Origin: Leptospira dzoumogneensis
Lineage (GTDB): Bacteria > Spirochaetota > Leptospiria > Leptospirales > Leptospiraceae
DNA: 64,000 bases
Assembly: GCF_004770895.1 (NCBI RefSeq)
Contig: NZ_RQHS01000015.1
Span: forward strand, 71,589-135,588
Reading direction: 5' to 3'
Below, one piece after another: positions 58,766-64,000 of this stretch. A program made the position numbers and the translations under genes. Every line of letters starts with the position of its first letter. Position 1 is the stretch's first letter. Under the pieces are notes generated by a model, which saw nothing but the letters and a program-made list of their open reading frames with translations, was not told where the DNA came from and did not search any database.

Positions 58766-58799
58766 AAAAACAAAGAAAGCCCGTAGAATTACGGGCTTT
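58766..58799 (-). terminator. rho-independent terminator after rplT
   Basis: AAAGCCCGTA and TACGGGCTTT form a perfect 10-bp stem with a four-base loop. The minus strand continues CTTTGTTTTTAG. It lies about 50 bp after the rplT stop. Confidence 0.88.
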
Positions 58800-58848
58800 T
58801 TACAAGAGGAAGGATCCGTAACCGAACCCTTCCTAAGGGCGAAAAATC

Positions 58849-59202
58849 TTACGCCGCTACCTTGATTTTTTCAACTAGAGCGTTGAAAGTTTCTTTGTCG
58901 TTGAACGCAAGTTCTGCCAAGGCCTTTCTGTCCAAGGAAATATTGGCTTTTTTCAGTCCATACATGAACTGAGAATAAGAAAGTCCAGCTTCACGAGCAG
59001 CAGCATTGATACGGATAATCCAAAGTTTGCGGAAATCACGTTTTTTTGCTCTTCTGTCTCTGTACGCCCACTGACCCGCTTTCATCACTGCGGATTTCGC
59101 AGTTCTGTAAAGTTTAGATCTGGCTCCTCTAAAACCTTTTGCGGTTTTTAGGATTTTTTTACGACGATTCTTGTGTATGGTTCCGTTTGTTGCGCGTGGC
59201 AT
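58849..59202 (-). CDS. rplT: 50S ribosomal protein L20
   Basis: 117 residues, normal length, with [20 protein letters not shown] and [17 protein letters not shown]. It assembles early on 23S rRNA and in other bacteria represses its own operon. Start and rpmI stop share one base (TAATG). Confidence 0.97.
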   Translation of the reverse strand: MPRATNGTIHKNRRKKILKTAKGFRGARSKLYRTAKSAVMKAGQWAYRDRRAKKRDFRKLWIIRINAAAREAGLSYSQFMYGLKKANISLDRKALAELAFNDKETFNALVEKIKVAA

Positions 59203-59405
59203 TATCGAACTCCGTAAGGCATGAGTCTAACGATTGCTTTCCAATCCGCATCCACTACCAAGGTCATTCCTCTAAGACGACGACGTCTTTTAGGTCCTTT
59301 TTTGGTAAGAATGTGACGGGTGTTCATACTCTTCCGTTTTATTTTATTATTTTTGGAAAACTTGAACCGTTTAGCTGCGGCTCTATTTGTTTTAAGCTTA
59401 GGCAT
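59202..59405 (-). CDS. rpmI: 50S ribosomal protein L35
   Basis: 67 residues: [17 protein letters not shown] and [15 protein letters not shown]. Strongly basic, standard length. Between infC and rplT as in most bacteria. Confidence 0.96.
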   Translation of the reverse strand: MPKLKTNRAAAKRFKFSKNNKIKRKSMNTRHILTKKGPKRRRRLRGMTLVVDADWKAIVRLMPYGVR

Positions 59406-59438
59406 TTCCCCTACCTCGATAATTCCTGAATATTTACT

Positions 59439-59987
59439 CTATTGCTTTGCAGCAAGAGGTGTGATAACTACAACGATTTGGCGGCCGTCTAACACTGGTT
59501 CTCTTTCCGGAGTACCGACCGATTTCAAATCTTCTACCATTCGATTGACTACGTTCATCCCGAGTTCGGAGTGCATCATTTCACGACCGCGAAAGCGAAG
59601 GCTGACTTTAACTTTGTCCCCTTTTTGAAGAAACTCCACTGCGTGGCGTTTTTTAATATCGTAATCATGTTGTTCGATCCTTGGACGGATCTTCACTTCT
59701 TTCACGTTGATTACGTGCTGTTTCTTCTTAGCTTCCTTACTCTTTTTAAGTAGTTCGAACTTATATTTACCGTAATCGATGATCTTGCAGACGTGAATCT
59801 CTTGGTCACCTGATACTTCCACCAGATCCAAGTTTTCTTCTTTAGCGCGCCGTAAAGCCTCGTCAAAAGAAACGATCATTACACCGTCATCCGACACCAA
59901 TCTTACCTGGGATACCCCTGTAATTTTCTCATTAATTCTATGAGTAAATAGCTTATCGGTGGGTTTCGGTTGAGGCCTCTTCTGCAT
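59439..59987 (-). CDS. infC: translation initiation factor IF-3
   Basis: 182 residues: [18 protein letters not shown] in the N-domain, the lysine-rich linker [20 protein letters not shown] and the C-domain [19 protein letters not shown]. It keeps ribosomal subunits apart and checks start codons. The start here is an ATG with GGAG five bases upstream, not the AUU found in E. coli infC. Confidence 0.96.
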   Translation of the reverse strand: MQKRPQPKPTDKLFTHRINEKITGVSQVRLVSDDGVMIVSFDEALRRAKEENLDLVEVSGDQEIHVCKIIDYGKYKFELLKKSKEAKKKQHVINVKEVKIRPRIEQHDYDIKKRHAVEFLQKGDKVKVSLRFRGREMMHSELGMNVVNRMVEDLKSVGTPEREPVLDGRQIVVVITPLAAKQ

Positions 59988-60081
59988 TCAATCTCCGGTT
60001 TTTTCCAATTTTTTGGCTAGTAGGCTAGCTTTCAAGCGATTTTCTCTGCAGATAGCCTAGTACATCAAGTAGAATTTAGTT

Positions 60082-60228
60082 CGGGAGACACAGAGATGAG
60101 GGAGACGCAAAGTTTTTTTCTCACGCAGAGACACAGAGCCGCAGAGGGTAAATTAAAACCAAAAACTCTCTGCGCCTTGGCGACTCTGCGTGCCAATCGT
60201 TCTGCGTCTTACAAACCCTCTGCGACCT
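60082..60228. repeat. intergenic palindromic repeat, copy G
   Basis: TCACGCAGAGACACAGAGCC faces CGACTCTGCGTGCCAATC. It spans the gap between infC and thrS and runs about 20 bp into the 3' end of thrS, so the element supplies the last codons of the synthetase. Here the apex lacks the TAGGAG palindrome. Confidence 0.65.
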
Positions 60229-62182
60229 CTTTTTCGAGAAGGGCCTGGAAGTCGGAATATGACATAGAAATTGTTTCTTCTGAGCCTCGTTTTCGGACCG
60301 CAACTGTGCCTGAATCCTTCTCCTTTTGGCCCAATACCAGTAGGTAATTTGCCTTTTTCAGGATAGAATCTCGGATCTTGGCGCCTATCTTTTCATTTCT
60401 GAAATCAGCTTCCGCCCTAAAACCGGATTCGATCAGATTTTTCAGGATCTCGGATCCATATTCCTGCACATTTTCAGTTACGGTTAGAACGCGTATTTGG
60501 TTCGGAGAGATCCAAAGTGGGAACTTACCTTCGAAATGTTCTATTAATATCCCAATAAATCTTTCCAAGGAACCATAGATCGCTCTGTGGATCATTACAG
60601 GTCTTTTTTTAGCTCCGTCAGAATCGGTATAATCCAACTCGAAACGATCCGGCATGGAGAAGTCTATCTGGACGGTTCCACATTGCCACATCCTTCCAAT
60701 AGAATCCTTGATATTAAATTCTATCTTAGGTCCGTAGAATGCACCTTCTCCTTCTTTAATGGAGAATGGGATATTTCTTTTTTCCAATGCTTGTTGGAGA
60801 GCGTTAGTAGCAAACTCCCAATCTTCGTCCTTACCTTGGGACTTTTCGGGACGAGTAGCGATATAAGTTTTGAATTCTTGGAATCCGAACTTCTTATACA
60901 CATTGAAGGTGAAGTCTATGATATCTAATACTTCAGTTTCCAGATATTCCAAAGGTGCATAGATATGCGCATCATCTTGGGTGAATGCTCTTACTCTGAA
61001 AAGTCCGTGAAGAACTCCGTGTAATTCATGACGATGCACACTTCCTAATTCAGCGAATCTTAGAGGAAGTTCTCTATAAGAATGAAGATGGTGTTTGTAG
61101 ATCAAACTACAACCGGGACAGTTCATCGGTTTGATCGCGAATTCTTCTTCGTCGATCGAAACAAAATACATGTTCTCGTTGAAGTTGTCCCAGTGACCGC
61201 TTCTTCTCCATAACTCCGAAGAAAGTACGGCAGGAGTTTTAATTTCTTGGTATCCACGTTTCGCACATTCTTTACGAATATAATCAGCTAAACCGTTCCA
61301 AAGAGTAGTTCCTTTCGGATGCCAAAAAGGGAAACCGGGAGCTTCCGGTTGGAAAGAGAATAGATCCATATCTTTTCCGATCTTTCTGTGGTCCCTTTTT
61401 TTAGCTTCTTCCAATTGGAAAACATACTCGTCCAATTCCTTCTTACTTGGAAATGCGATCCCGTAAATTCGGGTGAGCATACGATTGTTTTTGTCCGCTT
61501 TCCAGTAGGCTCCTGAAAGTGCGGTCAATTTGAATGCTTTCAAAAATCCGGAGCGTGGAATATGAGGTCCTCTACAAAGGTCGAACCATTCTCCCATTCC
61601 ATAGATAGAAACTTTGTCGTCAGGAATTTGGCCGACGATCTCTATCTTATAGTTCTCCCCCATCTTTTCGAAAACGGAGATCGCTTCTTTTTTATCCCAA
61701 ACTTTGCGAAAAACTTCGTGGTCCGCATCTACGATCTTTTTCATCTCCGCTTCTATCTTAGGAAAATCTTCCGGAGTGATCACAGTTTCGGTGAAATCGA
61801 TATCATAATAGAAGAAGCCGGGTCCATTCTCGATTACAGGGCCGACGGTTAATTTTGCATCTTTGTATAAATTCTGGACCGCCATTCCGAGCAAGTGAGC
61901 CGCGGAATGTTGGAAGGTTTCCCAACCTTCTTTGTCTTGGAAGGTCAAAACTTCCAGCTTAGGTGTTGTGTTAGGGGTGGTTGTGGAATCAATGGTCCGG
62001 CTCAGATCCAAAACGTTTTTGCCGTCCAAGCGGACCGCTAACGCCTTGTTCTTTAAGAACGGAAGTTGGGATTCTATAAAATCCTTATAGGAGGAACCGG
62101 CGGATACTTCTTTAGAACTTCCATCCGGTAATATAAATTTGACTGACTGATTTTGAACTGCCACAGCTACCCCTGCTTCCAT
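60209..62182 (-). CDS. thrS: threonyl-tRNA synthetase
   Basis: About 657 residues. TGS and second additional domains at the N-terminus, then the class II core: [26 protein letters not shown] (zinc Cys) and [13 protein letters not shown], and an anticodon-binding C-terminus ([19 protein letters not shown] segment). The editing domain HxxxH with [11 protein letters not shown] is present. The start is uncertain: the ATG at 62182 is chosen over a TTG at 62209. No T-box is visible upstream. Confidence 0.94.
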   Translation of the reverse strand: MEAGVAVAVQNQSVKFILPDGSSKEVSAGSSYKDFIESQLPFLKNKALAVRLDGKNVLDLSRTIDSTTTPNTTPKLEVLTFQDKEGWETFQHSAAHLLGMAVQNLYKDAKLTVGPVIENGPGFFYYDIDFTETVITPEDFPKIEAEMKKIVDADHEVFRKVWDKKEAISVFEKMGENYKIEIVGQIPDDKVSIYGMGEWFDLCRGPHIPRSGFLKAFKLTALSGAYWKADKNNRMLTRIYGIAFPSKKELDEYVFQLEEAKKRDHRKIGKDMDLFSFQPEAPGFPFWHPKGTTLWNGLADYIRKECAKRGYQEIKTPAVLSSELWRRSGHWDNFNENMYFVSIDEEEFAIKPMNCPGCSLIYKHHLHSYRELPLRFAELGSVHRHELHGVLHGLFRVRAFTQDDAHIYAPLEYLETEVLDIIDFTFNVYKKFGFQEFKTYIATRPEKSQGKDEDWEFATNALQQALEKRNIPFSIKEGEGAFYGPKIEFNIKDSIGRMWQCGTVQIDFSMPDRFELDYTDSDGAKKRPVMIHRAIYGSLERFIGILIEHFEGKFPLWISPNQIRVLTVTENVQEYGSEILKNLIESGFRAEADFRNEKIGAKIRDSILKKANYLLVLGQKEKDSGTVAVRKRGSEETISMSYSDFQALLEKEVAEGL

Positions 62183-62257
62183 TCCGTCGATACGCGGTTT
62201 TTTTCGCAAGCCTGTTGGGAAAAAGGTGCAGAGTTTATGAGAGGCTCAAGAGGGCTT

Positions 62258-62353
62258 TGGCACGCAGAGACACGAAGTCGCTATCTCTGTGTGCTCCGTG
62301 AACTCTGTGCGAAAACTGGGTTCGCACGGAGAACACAGAGTTCACTGAGGTTA
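62258..62353. repeat. intergenic palindromic repeat, copy H
   Basis: CACGCAGAGACACG begins the element, and GTGCGAA and TTCGCAC form a tight inner stem flanked by AACTCTGTG and CACAGAGTT. This copy sits between divergent genes, unlike the others. Confidence 0.65.
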
Positions 62354-62430
62354 TCGCTGCGGTCAAATGCAGAATGTTAATTTTAGTTATGTTTTCGATC
62401 TAAGCCTATGGTTTTGATTTAGACTTTATT

Positions 62431-62600
62431 CTCGTTTGGCCTTCGGCCACCGACTCGCTTAGCGGTCGTTGCCTCGCTCCCTACGGGTCGCTGCGGCAGG
62501 GATACGAAGGGCGAAGTCCGGCTTTTGTCGGATGAGCGCGAATGCGCGAACCCGTAGTAGCCCGGTCCGAACGAAGTGAGGAGCCGCCCAAATCTTTCCC
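62431..62600. repeat. GC-rich mosaic of small hairpins
   Basis: About 170 bp of much higher GC than its surroundings. Short inverted repeats follow each other: TGGCC/GGCCA around TTC (62437-62449), CGAC/GTCG, GCGCGAATGCGCG and others. No open reading frame of note. It looks like an inserted repetitive element. Confidence 0.45.
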
Positions 62601-62609
62601 CTAGTGAGT

Positions 62610-62625
62610 TGTTGGAGTTCCTACA
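62610..62625. repeat. 16-bp near-palindrome TGTTGGAGTTCCTACA
   Basis: Copy of the dispersed motif, 55 bp upstream of the carA ATG. One half matches the TGTAGGA form and the other the TGTTGGA form seen at 63777. Confidence 0.55.
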
Positions 62626-62679
62626 AAATTCCGGGTGATTCCACTTGACCCTTGCCTTCGCTGCGAAAGCCTGTCCTTA

Positions 62680-63768
62680 ATGAAAGCGTTCTTGGTTTTA
62701 GAAAACGGGGACGTATACGAAGGTGAATCCTTCGGCTACGAAACCCAATCCGTCGGGGAAATCGTCTTTAATACTTCCATGGCGGGTTACCAGGAAATTC
62801 TGACTGACCCTTCCTACGCGAATCAAATCGTAACTCTCACTTACCCGATGATCGGGAACTACGGGATCCATCCAGAAAACATGGAATCCGGAAAGATCCA
62901 AGCTTCGGGAATGATCGTGAAAGAATATGTAGATCGTCCTTCCAACTTCAAAGCCCAAAAGACATTATCTCAATTTTTAAAAGATTATAAAATTCCAGGG
63001 ATCCAAGGGATCGACACCCGAAAGTTAACCCGCTTCATCCGCACGAATGGCGCTCCGAATGGTGGGATCTTCGTCGCGAATGAATACTCTGATTCTTTTT
63101 TAGCGCAAGTGAAGAAGTTCCCGGGCATCGCAGACGCTGACCTCGCGAAGGTTGTTACCACAGATAAAAAATACGAGTTCGGATCCGGCTCCGGAAAAAA
63201 ATACAAACTCGCTGTTTATGATTATGGTGTGAAGACGAACATTCTTCGTCTATTGGATGCGGCCGGCTTTGCGGTTTCCGTTTATCCTGCTCAAACTCCA
63301 GCTTCGGATATCATGAAAGATGGAGTGGATGCATTCTTTCTTTCTAATGGTCCGGGAGATCCTGCGGCTTGCACTTACGCAATCGATTCCACAAAAGCTA
63401 TATTAGAAAATAATTATCCTCTTTTCGGCATCTGTTTAGGCCATCAGATCATTGGTCTGACCTTAGGCAAGAAGACTGAAAAAATGAAATTCGGCCATAG
63501 AGGCGGAAACCAACCTGTAAAAAGTTTGGAAACCGGTAAAGTGGAGATCACTTCCCAAAATCACGGTTTCGCCGTGGTCGCAGAATCTTCCGAAAAGGAG
63601 CCGATCTCTTTTATCAATCTGAACGACGATACTGTAGAAGGTATTTTGAAATCAGGTTACCCTCTTCTGTCGGTCCAATATCACCCGGAAAGTTCTCCGG
63701 GGCCGAATGACAGTAGATACTTGTTTCAGAAGTTCTACGATTTAGTGGATTCTACTAAGAAGAAATAA
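62680..63768 (+). CDS. carA: carbamoyl-phosphate synthase small (glutaminase) subunit
   Basis: 362 residues from the ATG at 62680. The N-terminal domain begins [20 protein letters not shown]. The class I glutaminase has [15 protein letters not shown] (catalytic Cys) and [11 protein letters not shown] (His and Glu), with [14 protein letters not shown] before it. It feeds ammonia from glutamine to CarB for arginine and pyrimidines. carB is not seen in the remaining 230 bp. Confidence 0.95.
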   Translation: MKAFLVLENGDVYEGESFGYETQSVGEIVFNTSMAGYQEILTDPSYANQIVTLTYPMIGNYGIHPENMESGKIQASGMIVKEYVDRPSNFKAQKTLSQFLKDYKIPGIQGIDTRKLTRFIRTNGAPNGGIFVANEYSDSFLAQVKKFPGIADADLAKVVTTDKKYEFGSGSGKKYKLAVYDYGVKTNILRLLDAAGFAVSVYPAQTPASDIMKDGVDAFFLSNGPGDPAACTYAIDSTKAILENNYPLFGICLGHQIIGLTLGKKTEKMKFGHRGGNQPVKSLETGKVEITSQNHGFAVVAESSEKEPISFINLNDDTVEGILKSGYPLLSVQYHPESSPGPNDSRYLFQKFYDLVDSTKKK

Positions 63769-63776
63769 TTCCATGC

Positions 63777-63794
63777 GTGTTGGAATTCCAACAC
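63777..63794. repeat. perfect 18-bp palindrome GTGTTGGAATTCCAACAC
   Basis: Directly after carA. It is a symmetrical relative of the dispersed TGTAGGAACTCCTACA motif. No T-run follows, so it is not a canonical terminator. Confidence 0.55.
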
Positions 63795-63887
63795 AGTTTG
63801 TGGACGGGGATTCGGTTGACGGAGGAAGGATTTTGTGGTAGGCCTGTAGGCGCTCTCCCACGAGCCGCTCCCCCCAATCCCAATGCA

Positions 63888-63937
63888 GTGAAAAACCTGG
63901 GACATAGGTAACAGTTTAAACCAGAGACATGGGTTAC
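63888..63937. repeat. two 25-bp direct repeats, possible insertion-sequence end
   Basis: Two tandem units of equal length share about 16 of 20 core positions (CCTGGGACATAGGTAAC and CCAGAGACATGGGTTAC). From memory, paired units of this kind occur at ends of IS481-family elements. No transposase is visible before the window ends. Between carA and these repeats I see only the 18-bp palindrome. Confidence 0.35.
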
Positions 63938-64000
63938 ACTTTTAATATCCTAGATACCTTTTTCTTACGTTCATTGAATATTCCTATTTTAACGAAGCTA

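Larger units (their letters stand above)
62183..62679. other. 497-bp gene-free divergent region between thrS and carA
   Basis: It holds repeat copy H (62258-62353), an AT-rich stretch near 62370-62430, a GC-rich hairpin mosaic (62431-62600) and a copy of the 16-bp palindrome (62610-62625). Promoters for both genes must lie here, but I cannot place them. Confidence 0.5.

Noticed and set aside
60000..60080. Search for an infC/L20 autoregulatory or T-box leader
   Set aside because: No conserved specifier, T-box sequence or pseudoknot could be recognised by eye.

Overview
The window reads as spirochaete chromosome, almost certainly Leptospira. The evidence is a PUR-domain gene directly upstream of two FlaA periplasmic-flagellum sheath proteins, a roughly 925-residue spirochaete-type GreA, many lipoproteins with relaxed lipoboxes, frequent TTG/GTG starts, moderate GC content, and a bifunctional RelA/SpoT plus a Fur-family regulator as in leptospires. 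It is ordinary, densely packed core chromosome. I found no tRNA, rRNA, CRISPR array, prophage or complete transposon. Species cannot be fixed from the sequence.

Layout, left to right. 0-5.4 kb: a 5'-truncated PAS/HisKA_2 histidine kinase, a sterol-desaturase-like hydroxylase with a membrane AraC regulator and a YeeZ-like SDR protein, then purB. 5.7-8.6 kb: a kinase-fold protein behind a peptide-binding lipoprotein. 8.7-11.6 kb: nadC-relA/spoT. 11.8-15.4 kb: fur-tgt-STAS-LysM lipoprotein. 15.6-18.1 kb: a divergent LptE-like lipoprotein and an M23 peptidase. 18.2-23.7 kb: giant greA, then the PUR-flaA2-flaA1 operon with a candidate sigma-28 promoter. 24-28 kb: RNase D, radA and two envelope proteins. 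28-34.2 kb: GH36 glycosidase, two exported proteins, and a SpoIIE-type response regulator. 34.2-40.4 kb: HDAC-like deacetylase and pyruvate kinase (divergent), an MscS channel, aroB, a Nudix hydrolase and rnc. 40.4-43.3 kb: acpP, fabG, plsX and rpmF. 43.4-56.9 kb: hisG, a TPR protein, rpsA, cmk, aroA, tyrA, pheA, scpB, scpA, cheY, cheB, cheA and cheW. 57-62.2 kb: formyltetrahydrofolate cyclo-ligase, zapA and a ZapB-like coiled coil, then rplT-rpmI-infC and thrS. 62.7-63.8 kb: carA.

Genes that work together. From cheW (56.9 kb) to plsX (42.1 kb), fifteen minus-strand genes run with gaps of at most 56 bp and many overlaps. This looks like one long transcription unit joining chemotaxis, chromosome condensation, aromatic amino acid synthesis and translation. 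The CheA in it carries a CheC-like C-terminal domain with one intact ExxN site. PUR, FlaA2 and FlaA1 form a motility operon. acpP has two strong inverted repeats in its leader.

The unexplained DNA is intergenic. A family of palindromic elements built from CACGCAGAG / CTCTGCGTG modules occurs at eight places. A 16-bp near-palindrome (TGTAGGAACTCCTACA and variants) occurs at seven places, all outside genes. A GC-rich mosaic of small hairpins lies upstream of carA, and a pair of 25-bp direct repeats at the right edge may be a transposon end.
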